Source: Tamaricihabitans halophyticus (GTDB taxonomy: Bacteria > Actinomycetota > Actinomycetes > Mycobacteriales > Pseudonocardiaceae). From it: a stretch of DNA of 64,000 nt. This document shows positions 42,744 through 51,470 of the stretch, in pieces. Location: the NCBI RefSeq assembly GCF_004340875.1, contig NZ_SLXQ01000008.1, positions 124,001-188,000 of the forward strand, given 5' to 3'. Position numbers and translations under genes: made by a program. How positions within the stretch are numbered: the first letter of the stretch is position 1; each line of letters begins with the position of its first letter. The notes under the pieces were generated by a model, which had not been told where the DNA came from, searched no databases, and saw only the letters and a list, made by a program, of their open reading frames with translations.

Positions 42744-43952
42744 ATGGCTGCAGCCGGGGAATCCGCGGAACAGTTCCGGGCGCGAGTTCGCGCCTGGCTG
42801 GCGGCACAGGCGACTGGGCTGACCGGAAGCGGTAGTGACGACGTGGTGGAGCAGGCGAAGCGGTTTCAGGCCGCGCTCTATGACGCGGGCTTCGCGGGGA
42901 TCAGCTGGCCAGCGGAGTACGGCGGACAGGGCAAGGACGCGACGCTGCAGCAGGTGTTCAACGAAGAGGCCAGTGGCTACGAACTGCCTACCTCGCCGTT
43001 CATGATCGGTATGGGTATGTGTGGCCCGACGCTGGTGGATCTGGGCACGCCTGAGCAGAAAACCCGGCACCTGCGGCCATTGCTACGCGGCGAGGAAATC
43101 TGGTGTCAGCTGTTCTCCGAACCGGGAGCCGGCTCCGATGTAGCCAGTTTGCAAACCAAGGCCGTGGCGGACGGCGACGGCTGGCTGCTCAACGGGCAGA
43201 AGGTGTGGACGTCCAACGCGCAGTGGGCGGATTTTGGCGCGGTCCTCGCCAGGACGAATACCGATGTGCCGAAACACAAGGGCATCACGATGTTCATCGT
43301 GGACATGCGCGCGCCCGGTGTCGAGGTACGCCCGCTGCGTGATATGACGGGCAAATCGCCGTTCAACGAAGTGTACTTCGACGATGTCCGGCTTCCCGGC
43401 AACGCGGTGATCGGCGCGGTGGACGCCGGATGGCAGGCGGCGGTCACCATGCTCGGCCATGAGCGAGTGTCCATCGGCTCCTCGGCGCGTCGCCGGTACG
43501 ACCCGCTGGCCAGCCAGAATCTGGTGGAGCTTGCCGCCGAGTTGGATACGGGTACCGAACCGGACGTACGAGCCGGGCTGGTCGATCTCTATGCCGCCGA
43601 GCGGGTGCTCTCGTTGTTTAACACGCGCCTGCAGCAGGAAGCCGATGCCGGTAAAGCGCCTGGCGCGCGGGGTTCGGTCAGCAAGCTGGCTGGCGCGTTG
43701 TTGTTGTGGCGTGCGGTGGAGGTCGCCGGATCGGTGGCCGGCCCGAGGGCCATCGCCTGGGACCCGGAGGACGAAGGGGACCAGCTCGCGGTGGCGATCA
43801 ACGGCACCCCGGCTTCGAGTATCGCCGGCGGTACCAACCAGATTCAGCGCGGCATCATCGGCGAGCGGATTCTCGGGCTGCCGAAGGAGCCGCAGGTCGA
43901 TCGGGATGTGCCGTTCCGCGAGTTGCGGGTCGGCACGCAAACATCCGGTTAG
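42744..43952 (+). CDS. Acyl-CoA dehydrogenase, subunit with AGGT-type C terminus
   Basis: 402-aa FAD-dependent dehydrogenase. Landmarks: ISWPAEYGGQGKD, LFSEPGAGSDVASLQT (flavin region), WTSNAQWADFGAVLART, and the C-terminal ASSIAGGTNQIQRGIIGERI. The glutamate that precedes GT in medium-chain enzymes is Gly here, as in mycobacterial FadE types that work as alpha2beta2 pairs, where the base lies elsewhere. ATG 42744 follows AGGGAGA. The second FadE gene starts 51 bp downstream; together with two crotonases they form an operon. Confidence 0.93.
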   Translation: MAAAGESAEQFRARVRAWLAAQATGLTGSGSDDVVEQAKRFQAALYDAGFAGISWPAEYGGQGKDATLQQVFNEEASGYELPTSPFMIGMGMCGPTLVDLGTPEQKTRHLRPLLRGEEIWCQLFSEPGAGSDVASLQTKAVADGDGWLLNGQKVWTSNAQWADFGAVLARTNTDVPKHKGITMFIVDMRAPGVEVRPLRDMTGKSPFNEVYFDDVRLPGNAVIGAVDAGWQAAVTMLGHERVSIGSSARRRYDPLASQNLVELAAELDTGTEPDVRAGLVDLYAAERVLSLFNTRLQQEADAGKAPGARGSVSKLAGALLLWRAVEVAGSVAGPRAIAWDPEDEGDQLAVAINGTPASSIAGGTNQIQRGIIGERILGLPKEPQVDRDVPFRELRVGTQTSG

Positions 43953-44003
43953 CGGCGGCGATCCGTACCGCCACTGTCCACCGCCACCGCTAAGGAGCGC
44001 ACC

Positions 44004-45128
44004 ATGCGGCTCATCCTCGATGACGAGCAACAGCAGCTTTCCGCCACCGTGCACAAGGTCCTCGCGGATCACGCGCCCGCGACGAGGGTTCGGGAGGTGA
44101 TGACGAGTGACGTGGGCGAGGACACCGACCTCTGGCGACGGTTGAGCAGTGAGCTCGGGGTGGCTGGATTGGTCGTGCCAGAACGGTTCGGCGGTTCGGG
44201 CGCGGGTCATGTGGAGCGGTGTGTGGTCGCCGAGGAGCTTGGTGCGGCACTGACGCCAGTGCCGTTCTTCGCCTCCGCGGTACTTGCCGTGGACACGCTA
44301 CTCGGGCTGGGAGACGACGAGGCCTGCGCCGAATTTCTGCCCACGGTGGTCAGTGGCGAGTCGGTCGCCGCGGTCGCCATGGCAACCGCGGACGGGATGT
44401 GGGGCGCGAAACCCCTGCCGGTGCAAGCCGAATCGACCGGGGATGGCTGGCAGCTCACCGGCACGGCTCCATACGTCCTTTCCGGCATGCTGGCCGATGT
44501 GCTACTGGTCTATGCCCGAACGCCGGACGGCACCGGCGTTTTCGCCGTGCGGCCCGATGCCAGTGGGATGACGCGGGTCGCGGCGCGGACCCTGGATCCC
44601 ACCCGGCGGATCGCACGGCTGGACTTTGCCGCTGCGCCCGCCCGCAGACTCGGTACCGGTGATGCCGGCGAGCTGCGTCGTTCTGTCGGCGAGCTGGCCG
44701 CGATCGCGCTGGCCGCCGAACAGGTTGGTGGGATGCGCAGGGTACTGGATATGACCGTGGACTACGCCAAGGTTCGAGTGCAGTTCGGCAGGGCGATCGG
44801 TTCATACCAAGCCGTCAAGCACACCTGCGCGGATATGTACAGCGACACCGAGCAGGCGATTTCCGCACTGCGTTACGCGGCGTGGGCGGCTGATCATGAC
44901 CGGGACGCGCTGCCCGGCGCCGCCGCGTTGGCTCAGCTCTACATTGGTCCCAGTTACTTCCGGGCCGCGGCGAACGCCGTACAGCTACACGGGGGTATCG
45001 GGTACACCTGGGAACACGACGCGCACCTCTACTACAAGCGGGCCAAATCCAGTGAGCTGCTCTTCGGTGGGGCGCGGCAGGCGCGGGAGCGTCTTGCCGG
45101 GCTGCTTGACCTACCCGGCGGTTCCTGA
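44004..45128 (+). CDS. Acyl-CoA dehydrogenase, partner subunit
   Basis: 374 aa. Shorter FadE with LVVPERFGGSGAGHVERCVV at the front and VQLHGGIGYTWEHDAHLYYK near the end, the signature of the second subunit in actinobacterial heterotetrameric acyl-CoA dehydrogenases. ATG 44004 has AAGGAG seven bases upstream. Most likely combines with the product of the preceding gene to oxidise a branched or ring-bearing acyl-CoA; the exact substrate cannot be read. Confidence 0.92.
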   Translation: MRLILDDEQQQLSATVHKVLADHAPATRVREVMTSDVGEDTDLWRRLSSELGVAGLVVPERFGGSGAGHVERCVVAEELGAALTPVPFFASAVLAVDTLLGLGDDEACAEFLPTVVSGESVAAVAMATADGMWGAKPLPVQAESTGDGWQLTGTAPYVLSGMLADVLLVYARTPDGTGVFAVRPDASGMTRVAARTLDPTRRIARLDFAAAPARRLGTGDAGELRRSVGELAAIALAAEQVGGMRRVLDMTVDYAKVRVQFGRAIGSYQAVKHTCADMYSDTEQAISALRYAAWAADHDRDALPGAAALAQLYIGPSYFRAAANAVQLHGGIGYTWEHDAHLYYKRAKSSELLFGGARQARERLAGLLDLPGGS

Positions 45129-45242
45129 TCATCTAGCCTGTGCGCCGCGTCGAGCGGCAACGGTAACAACGGCGCCGGGACCACAAGATGGGACGACCTG
45201 TATGAACTGGTTACCTGGCGCGACGATGGAAGGACTTCCACG

Positions 45243-46037
45243 ATGACCGGGGAACCAGCGTCGACCGTACTACTGAGCGTCGAGGACCACGTCGCGACGA
45301 TCACCATCAACCGCCCGAGCGTGAAGAACGCGATCGACGTCGCGACCTGGGAGGCACTGCACGACGCGCTGAGTACGGTGGCGACCGACGACGCCGTCCG
45401 AACCGTGGTGGTGACCGGAGCCGGTGGGGACTTCTGCGCTGGCGCCGATCTCAGTGGCAGCCGCCGCGACATCCATCCGCTGGAGCGGATGAAGCGCGTC
45501 AACCAGGTCGCCATCCGGCTGCACGAGCTGGACAAGCCGACGATTGCCAAGGTGGACGGCGTCGCGGTGGGCGCCGGCTGGAATCTCGCGCTCGGTTGCG
45601 ATCTGGTCGCCGCATCCACCCGAGCCCGGTTCAGCCAGATCTTCGCGCGGCGTGGCCTTTCGCTGGACTTCGGCGGCTCCTGGCTACTGCCCAAACTGGT
45701 TGGCCTGCAACAGGCGAAGCGGATCGCCCTGCTCGCGGACTTCCTCGACGTGACCGAGGCGAAGGAGCTGGGGCTGGTCACCTGGGTGGCCGAGCCGGAT
45801 GAGCTGGACGGCGTCGTCACGGAGATCGCCAAGCAGCTCGCCGCTGGACCGCCGGTGGCGCTCGCGCAGTCGAAGGCACTACTCAATGCCGGGGCGGACA
45901 GCACCTTGCGGGAGGCGTTGACCGGCGAGGCACGGGCGCAGGCGGTCAACTTCGCCACCGCGGACGCGCCAGCCGCATTCGCGGCTTTCCGTGACAAGAC
46001 CGAGCCCGAGTTCACCGGACGCTGGATGGTGCCATGA
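45243..46037 (+). CDS. Crotonase-family protein lacking hydratase glutamates (isomerase-like)
   Basis: 264 aa. TINRPSVKNAIDVATWEAL and VVVTGAGGDFCAGADLSGS are normal, but the first catalytic Glu position reads GAGWNLAL (Asn) and the second SQIFARRGL (Phe). LSLDFGGSWLLPKLVG has an Asp where PaaG-type isomerases carry their base. A double-bond isomerase (or a related role) is therefore more likely than hydration. ATG 45243 follows GGAAGGA. Overlaps the next crotonase gene by 4 bp. Confidence 0.9.
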   Translation: MTGEPASTVLLSVEDHVATITINRPSVKNAIDVATWEALHDALSTVATDDAVRTVVVTGAGGDFCAGADLSGSRRDIHPLERMKRVNQVAIRLHELDKPTIAKVDGVAVGAGWNLALGCDLVAASTRARFSQIFARRGLSLDFGGSWLLPKLVGLQQAKRIALLADFLDVTEAKELGLVTWVAEPDELDGVVTEIAKQLAAGPPVALAQSKALLNAGADSTLREALTGEARAQAVNFATADAPAAFAAFRDKTEPEFTGRWMVP

Positions 46038-46939
46038 GTGAGAGCACATTGGACGGACCACCGTACACCGAGATCGACTACACCAGCGCGGATGGCATCG
46101 CTACGATTACCCTGCGGCGACCTGATCGGCTGAACGCGTTCACCACCACGATGGCAACCGAACTGATCGACGCGTTCAACGTGGCCGATGCGGACGATGC
46201 GGTGCGTGTGGTGCTGGTGACCGGTGCAGGGCGTGGGTTCTGCGCCGGAGCCGATCTTGGTGGAGGTGCCGCGACGTTCGACGCGGAGGAAAACGGGCGA
46301 GCCAGCCAAACCCCGCTCGGCACGGTAGACGGAGTGCCTCGGGACGGCGGGGGCACGGTGTCGCTGCGTATCGCCGAGATGCGCAAACCGGTGATCGGCG
46401 CGATCAACGGTCCCGCGGTCGGAGTCGGCGTGACGATGACGCTGCCGATGGATATCCGGATCGCCGCCGAGGAAGCCAGGTTCGGCTTCGTCTTCGCCCG
46501 GCGCGGTATCATCCCGGAAGCGGCGTCCAGCTGGTTTCTGCCCCGAGTCGTGGGTATCTCGCAAGCGATGGAATGGGTGGCAACGGGGCGGGTGTTCGAC
46601 GCGGCCGAGGCATTGGCAGGTGGCCTCGTCTCCAGAGTTGTCCCTGCCGACGAGTTGCTGCCGGTGGCACGGGAGATCGCCGGCGAGATCGTGACCAACA
46701 CCTCGGCGATCTCGGTTGGCGTGGCGCGGCAGTTGCTCTGGAGCATGCTCGGATCGCCGACACCCTGGGACGCGCATCGCTACGACTCGAAGGCGATGGT
46801 CGAACTGGGAGCCGGGGCGGACGCCGCGGAAGGGGTCACGGCGTTCCTGGAGAAGCGTGCCGCGCGGTTTCCAATGCGACTCAGCGCCGACTACCCGGCC
46901 GCCATCCCACGGTGGCCGGCACGGCCCAGTGACTGGTAG
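46034..46939 (+). CDS. Crotonase-family protein, enoyl-CoA isomerase-like
   Basis: 301 aa. LRRPDRLNAFTTTMATEL, VTGAGRGFCAGADLGGG with an inserted loop of about 35 residues, then GVGVTMTL where a hydratase would show GG-x-E, and FARRGIIPEAASSWFLPRVV, which places a Glu at the position used by enoyl-CoA isomerases. Last gene of the FadE-FadE-crotonase-crotonase operon; ATG 46034 overlaps the previous stop. The final 15 bases, including the stop, are repeated directly afterwards. Confidence 0.9.
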   Translation: MSESTLDGPPYTEIDYTSADGIATITLRRPDRLNAFTTTMATELIDAFNVADADDAVRVVLVTGAGRGFCAGADLGGGAATFDAEENGRASQTPLGTVDGVPRDGGGTVSLRIAEMRKPVIGAINGPAVGVGVTMTLPMDIRIAAEEARFGFVFARRGIIPEAASSWFLPRVVGISQAMEWVATGRVFDAAEALAGGLVSRVVPADELLPVAREIAGEIVTNTSAISVGVARQLLWSMLGSPTPWDAHRYDSKAMVELGAGADAAEGVTAFLEKRAARFPMRLSADYPAAIPRWPARPSDW

Positions 46940-46955
46940 CCCCAGTGACTGGTAG
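46925..46955 (+). repeat. 15-bp direct repeat over the crotonase stop codon
   Basis: CCCAGTGACTGGTAG occurs at 46925-46939 and again at 46941-46955. The first copy contains the stop codon; the second is non-coding. Looks like a recent short tandem duplication. Confidence 0.85.
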
Positions 46956-46990
46956 TCCACATCGGAAGCGGGGCCGGATTCAGCACTTGG

Positions 46991-47764
46991 CTAGAACATG
47001 ACATAACCGCCGTCGATGGTGAGGCTGTCCCCGGTGTGGAACGCGCTGGCCGGGCTGGCGAGATAGACGGCGATCGTCCGGAAATCCGTGGGATCACCCC
47101 AACGGCGCACGGGCATCCTTGGCAAGACCCTGCGCTGGAACCCCTCGGACTCCAGGGCAGGGTCGGCCAGGGGTGTGCTCACCCAACCGGGCAGGATCGA
47201 GTTCGCCCGGATCTTGTGTTTGGCGAGTTCGACGGCAATTGCCTGCATCATGGCCACCAGGCCGGCCTTGCTCGCGGCGTACGCCTGCCCACGGGGCTGG
47301 CCCTGCCGCGCGGCGAGACTCGCCGTACCGACCAGACTTCCGCCCGTGCCCTGTGCCACCATCTGGGCAGCCGCGGCCTGTAGGGTGAGAAACGCGCCAT
47401 CCAGGTTCACTCGGGTCACCCGACGGAACTCGCTGAGCTCGGTGTTCAGGAACGGTTTCCCGGCACTGCCCACGCCGGCGTTGGCGAAACAGGAATCCAC
47501 TCGGCCGAACTCCTCGATGGTGCGCGCCATGGCCCGTTCAACCTGATCGGGTTCACCCACATCGCATTGCACGGCCTGTGCCGTGCCGTACTCGCGCAAT
47601 CGCGTAACCGCGCGATCGTTGCGTTCCGCGTTCGTTCCCCAGATACATACCTTCGCGCCGGCGGCGGCAAGACCCTCCGCCATGCCAAGCCCAATACCCG
47701 AGTTTCCCCCGGTTACCAGGCTCACGTGGTCAGTCAGGTCAAAGGGGCTGGGCACATTCGGCAC
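46991..47764 (-). CDS. Short-chain dehydrogenase/reductase
   Basis: 257 aa. NAD(P)-binding VTGGNSGIGLGMAEGL, ANAGVGSAGKP, catalytic YAASKAGLVAMMQAIA and the C-terminal SAFHTGDSLTIDGGYVMF of classical SDRs. GTG 47764 has GGGAGT five bases before it. Encoded just after a crotonase on the same strand (49 bp). A hydroxyacyl- or ketoacyl-CoA oxidoreductase role fits; if the neighbouring ligase-kinase-dehydrogenase operon handles 4-oxo acids, this could be the reductase (speculative). Confidence 0.88.
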   Translation of the reverse strand: MPNVPSPFDLTDHVSLVTGGNSGIGLGMAEGLAAAGAKVCIWGTNAERNDRAVTRLREYGTAQAVQCDVGEPDQVERAMARTIEEFGRVDSCFANAGVGSAGKPFLNTELSEFRRVTRVNLDGAFLTLQAAAAQMVAQGTGGSLVGTASLAARQGQPRGQAYAASKAGLVAMMQAIAVELAKHKIRANSILPGWVSTPLADPALESEGFQRRVLPRMPVRRWGDPTDFRTIAVYLASPASAFHTGDSLTIDGGYVMF

Positions 47765-47813
47765 GATTACTCCCTGTCGGTCGGTTCGCCGTCGACAATG
47801 TGCACGATGGCGG

Positions 47814-48650
47814 CTAGTCCGCTGGTGGATCGACGAATGTCGGGGTTTCCTTGGCCAGGTTGGCGCGGACCGCCTCGATTTGGTTCGGGCTCCCGATCAG
47901 GGCACCGATCTCGCGCTGTTCGGCGGCGAAGCCTTCCTCGAGGCCGGCACAGCCGGCCATGTCCAGTAGGCGCTTCGCGCCGCGTATGGCATGTGGGTTC
48001 TTCCCGGCGATCTCACCAGCCAGCTGGTGTGCCGCGCCGAAGGCGTCCTCGGCCAACCTGGTTGCCAGTCCAATCTGGACGGCCTCATGGCCGTCGAACA
48101 CCCGGGCGGTGAAGGTGAGTTCCTTGGCGACATCGCGACCGACGAGCTCGGGTAGCAGCTGGGTGCCGGTCATGTCCGGAACCAAGCCCCAATGCAGTTC
48201 CATTACGGATAGTTTCGCGTCCGGGGCGACGATCCGGATATCCGCGCCAAGAGCGATCTGTAATCCGCCGCCCAGCGCATGGCCGTGTACCGCGGCGATC
48301 ACCGGAACCGGAAGCTGGGCCCAGACGTGTGCGGCTTGCTGGCCGAGAGCGCGCGCCGGACCGACCGCGGCAGGGGTGGCACCGCTCGGCGCGGTGCGGC
48401 TGCCATCAGCCATCGCGCGGAAGCTGTCGAAGTCCAAGCCAGCGCAGAATCCGCGTCCGATGCCGGAGAGCACCACGGCGCGAACGGTCGGCTCCGCGGC
48501 GAGTCGTAGCCCGGTGTGTACGAGCGCTTCGAACATGGCCTGGTCGAGAGCGTTGATCTTCTCGGGTCGATTCAACCGAACGTCGGCAACGCCTTCGGTG
48601 ATCTCGCAGGTAACCCGGTCGGTAGCCGTTTCAGGGCCCTGTTCGGTCAC
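47814..48650 (-). CDS. Crotonase-family enoyl-CoA hydratase/isomerase
   Basis: 278 aa. LNRPEKINALDQAMFEAL, LSGIGRGFCAGLDFDSF, ALGGGLQIALGADI (Gln at the first Glu position) and LSVMELHWGLVPDMTG (second Glu kept). So one of the two hydratase residues is missing and the reaction may differ. The frame extends to 48674, but GTG 48650 with AAGGAAG upstream is the better start. Co-directional with the SDR gene; a palindrome CAATAC-N5-GTATTG lies 66 bp upstream. Confidence 0.88.
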   Translation of the reverse strand: MTEQGPETATDRVTCEITEGVADVRLNRPEKINALDQAMFEALVHTGLRLAAEPTVRAVVLSGIGRGFCAGLDFDSFRAMADGSRTAPSGATPAAVGPARALGQQAAHVWAQLPVPVIAAVHGHALGGGLQIALGADIRIVAPDAKLSVMELHWGLVPDMTGTQLLPELVGRDVAKELTFTARVFDGHEAVQIGLATRLAEDAFGAAHQLAGEIAGKNPHAIRGAKRLLDMAGCAGLEEGFAAEQREIGALIGSPNQIEAVRANLAKETPTFVDPPAD

Positions 48651-49003
48651 GGGACACTTCCTTTGCGACGGCACGGTTCCTCAATCGGACGCTAGAGCTC
48701 CGACACCGAAGGAGTCAATACTGACCGTATTGGAAGTGCGCGGTTTCGTTCGGCGACTTCGGGGTGAGCACTTGTGCTTAGCGCGCCGGTCATGCTGCAA
48801 TCGTAACTGAACAACTGTTAAGGAGCTCGCGAAGGGGGAGATCGGAGTTTTCCGTGTCCGAAATCCTCCATTGTGGACCACGAAGGGCGCCAGTCGAGGG
48901 TGTGCTGGCTTCGGGCGGGTTAGCTGAAGTGCGTCGCCGATGAGTACACGTTGGATGCGGCAGCGGACCTCGGTAGCCGCCTGGGGGAGAGGTTACCTGC
49001 GTG
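48651..49003. other. Divergent intergenic region, crotonase / TetR
   Basis: 353 bp without a supported gene. It holds the palindrome at 48716-48732, a second short one (AGCAC-TT-GTGCT, 48767-48778), and presumably both promoters. Confidence 0.6.
48716..48732. promoter_or_regulatory. Palindrome CAATAC-N5-GTATTG, candidate TetR operator
   Basis: Perfect 6-bp arms around TGACC, located between the divergent crotonase and TetR genes. Size fits a TetR dimer; the regulator encoded at 49004 is the obvious candidate. Confidence 0.5.
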
Positions 49004-49648
49004 ATGAGTGCAGCCGAACAGGAAGCGGGACGGCGTCGCAGGGGCAGGCGTACCGTGAACAGCGAGCTTGGCCCCGCGGGAGTCGATACGTTGCTCGCCG
49101 CGAGCATCGAAGTGATGTCCGAGCATGGCTATCACGGCACCTCGGTACGCGATATCGCCCATCGGGCAGGGGTCAGTCCTGCCGCGCTGTACCACCACTT
49201 CCCTTCCAAGCACGATGTGCTGGTCACGATCATGGACCGGGGTATCGAGGAGCTGCTGGAGCGCACTGGCGAGGCGTTGTCCGCCGCCGGTCCGCGCGCG
49301 ATCGACCAGCTGTGCGGGATCGTCGACGTACACGTGCGGTTCCATTTGGAGGATCAGCACGGCACGATGCTCGGTACCAGCGAAGTACGTGCCCTCGCCG
49401 AACCCTTCCGCGGCGAACATCTGGCGAAACGCCGCAAACAGCAACGATTCTTCGATCGCGTACTGCTCGGCGGTACCCGGGAAGGCGTGTTTCACACGGC
49501 ATATCCGCGCGATGCGGCGCGCGCGATCGTGGTGATGTGCACCGGAGTGGCCAGCTGGTATCGCCCGGAGGGGCCGCATTCACGCACCGAAATCGCTCGT
49601 CGCTACCAGGAACTGGCCCTGGATCTTGCCGGCCGACGGATCGGCTGA
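49004..49648 (+). CDS. TetR-family regulator
   Basis: 214 aa. Arg-rich N terminus, then a helix-turn-helix (IEVMSEHGYHGTSVRDIAHR; AGVSPAALYHHFPSKHDVL) and a ligand domain of the TetR_C type found with acyl-CoA genes. ATG 49004 directly follows a GTG in frame; neither has a strong ribosome-binding site. It is first in an operon with fadD, an APH-like kinase and an acyl-CoA dehydrogenase, which it probably represses together with the divergent crotonase-SDR pair. Confidence 0.9.
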   Translation: MSAAEQEAGRRRRGRRTVNSELGPAGVDTLLAASIEVMSEHGYHGTSVRDIAHRAGVSPAALYHHFPSKHDVLVTIMDRGIEELLERTGEALSAAGPRAIDQLCGIVDVHVRFHLEDQHGTMLGTSEVRALAEPFRGEHLAKRRKQQRFFDRVLLGGTREGVFHTAYPRDAARAIVVMCTGVASWYRPEGPHSRTEIARRYQELALDLAGRRIG

Positions 49649-49712
49649 GCATCGTTCGGCGGCTTCCGGCGGCGATAACCATACGGGTACGCCGAACGCG
49701 CAAGGAGGCACT

Positions 49713-51470
49713 GTGGCCGGACTCAGCGAACCGCGCGACCTGGACGCTCCTGTCGACACCGGCGTACGTGACCCGGTCGTTGCCCGGCTGACCGCGAACG
49801 GCGGGCAGTTCGAGATCGTGCCCGCCGAGATACGCGGTATTCCGATGCGGGTGTATTCCGGCGGGCCACAGACGTTACGCGAGGTCGCGATAGCCAGCCG
49901 GGAGTTCGGCGATCGGGACTTCCTCGTATACGCGGACCTACGATGGAGCTTCGCCGAACATTACCGAATCGCCGTGGGGCTGGCTCAGTTGCTGCGCCAG
50001 GACTACGGTCTGCGCCCCGGTGATCGGGTGGCCATCGCGATGCGGAACTACCCGGAATGGGGCCCGGTGTTCTGGGCGACACAACTGGCTGGGCTGATCG
50101 CCGTACCGCTGAACGCATGGTGGCTTGCCGAGGAACTGGTCTTCGCGTTGCGGGACAGCGGCGCCACGCTGCTCGTCGCCGACGCGGAACGCATCCGGCT
50201 GCTCGCCAGCCGGCGCGCCGACCTCGACGGCCTGGCGATGATCGAGGTGCGTGGGGAAGGGGATACCGGCGCGCGGAACTGGCGTGACGTACTGGGCGCG
50301 CTCGATCTGGACGCGCCGCTCCCGGACGTAGGCGTGCAACCCGAAGACGATGCGACCATTCTGTACACCTCGGGTACCACCGGGCGTCCGAAAGGCGCGA
50401 TCGGTAGCCATCGCAACCATTGCACCAACATCCAGAACACGCTGCTCGGCCACACGGTGAACGCGATTGTCAACAACGGTGGCGCACCGCCGGAGCCGGC
50501 GGGCCCGGAGGCGGTGCAACCCGGAGCACTGCTGACCTTCCCGATCTTCCACATCGCGGGCATTACTGGGCTCTGCTTCGCCACCTTCAGCGGCACCAAA
50601 CTGGTCACCATGTATCGCTGGGACTCGCGCCTGGCGCTCGACCTGGTCGTTCGAGAACGACTGAGCGGGGTCAACGGGGTGCCCACGGTGATCCGCGAGC
50701 TCCTCGCCGAGGCGGCCGGGCGGCGCGCGGGGTTGGATGTCCTCGGTGGACTCGCGATGGGCGGCGCACCGATTCCGCCTGACCTGGTCCGACGGATCGA
50801 CGGGATGTTCGCGACTACCGTGGCGCCCTCGAACGGGTATGGGCTCACCGAAACCACCTCGGCGGTGGTGAGCAATTCCGCCGCGGACTATGTGTCGCAT
50901 CCGGACAGTGTGGGCCGGTGCATGCCCGGCGCGGACCTGCGGGTGGTGGATCCCGCGACCGAGCGGGATGTGCCGGAGGAGACCGTGGGCGAGCTGTGGT
51001 TTCGCGGCCCCAATGTGGTGCGTGGTTACTGGAACAACCCGGATGCTTCCGCCGCTGCTTTCGTCGACGGTTGGTTTCGTACCGGCGATCTGGGTTACCA
51101 GCGCGGAGGTTGGGTCTATGTCGTGGACCGGCTCAAGGACGTGGTGGTGCGCGGTGGCGAGAACGTCTACTGTGCCGAAGTCGAGGCGGTGTTGTTCGAG
51201 CATCCCGCGGTCGCGGACGTCGCGATCGTCGGCATCCCCGATGACCGGCTCGGCGAGGAGGTGGCCGCGGTGATCCGACTCGAGGCAGGGCGGGAGCTGA
51301 GCGAGGACGCCGTGCGGGAGTACGTGGCAGGCCAGCTCGCCAGCTTCAAAGTGCCGAGCACGGTGCTGTTCTGGACGAACCCGCTGCCCCGAACACCGAC
51401 CGGCAAGGTACTCAAACGCGATCTGCGTACCGAGATCACCGTTCGTCGAGAGGCCGGCCATGTCGGATGA
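49713..51470 (+). CDS. Acyl-CoA ligase (FadD / AMP-binding), third of three
   Basis: 585-aa ligase. Motifs: ILYTSGTTGRPKGAIGSHRN near residue 215, GYGLTETTSAVV near 370, WVYVVDRLKDVVVRGGENVY near 470, and PRTPTGKVLKRDL near the end. The frame continues upstream over the TetR gene, but GTG 49713 stands five bases after AAGGAGG and is preferred. Its end overlaps the kinase start by 11 bp. In the proposed 4-hydroxy-acid scheme it would make the CoA thioester. Confidence 0.9.
   Translation: MAGLSEPRDLDAPVDTGVRDPVVARLTANGGQFEIVPAEIRGIPMRVYSGGPQTLREVAIASREFGDRDFLVYADLRWSFAEHYRIAVGLAQLLRQDYGLRPGDRVAIAMRNYPEWGPVFWATQLAGLIAVPLNAWWLAEELVFALRDSGATLLVADAERIRLLASRRADLDGLAMIEVRGEGDTGARNWRDVLGALDLDAPLPDVGVQPEDDATILYTSGTTGRPKGAIGSHRNHCTNIQNTLLGHTVNAIVNNGGAPPEPAGPEAVQPGALLTFPIFHIAGITGLCFATFSGTKLVTMYRWDSRLALDLVVRERLSGVNGVPTVIRELLAEAAGRRAGLDVLGGLAMGGAPIPPDLVRRIDGMFATTVAPSNGYGLTETTSAVVSNSAADYVSHPDSVGRCMPGADLRVVDPATERDVPEETVGELWFRGPNVVRGYWNNPDASAAAFVDGWFRTGDLGYQRGGWVYVVDRLKDVVVRGGENVYCAEVEAVLFEHPAVADVAIVGIPDDRLGEEVAAVIRLEAGRELSEDAVREYVAGQLASFKVPSTVLFWTNPLPRTPTGKVLKRDLRTEITVRREAGHVG

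Noticed and set aside
45032-46960. Long minus-strand open frame opposite two crotonase genes
   Set aside because: It mirrors two clear crotonases on the plus strand; composition is that of an antisense shadow in GC-rich DNA.
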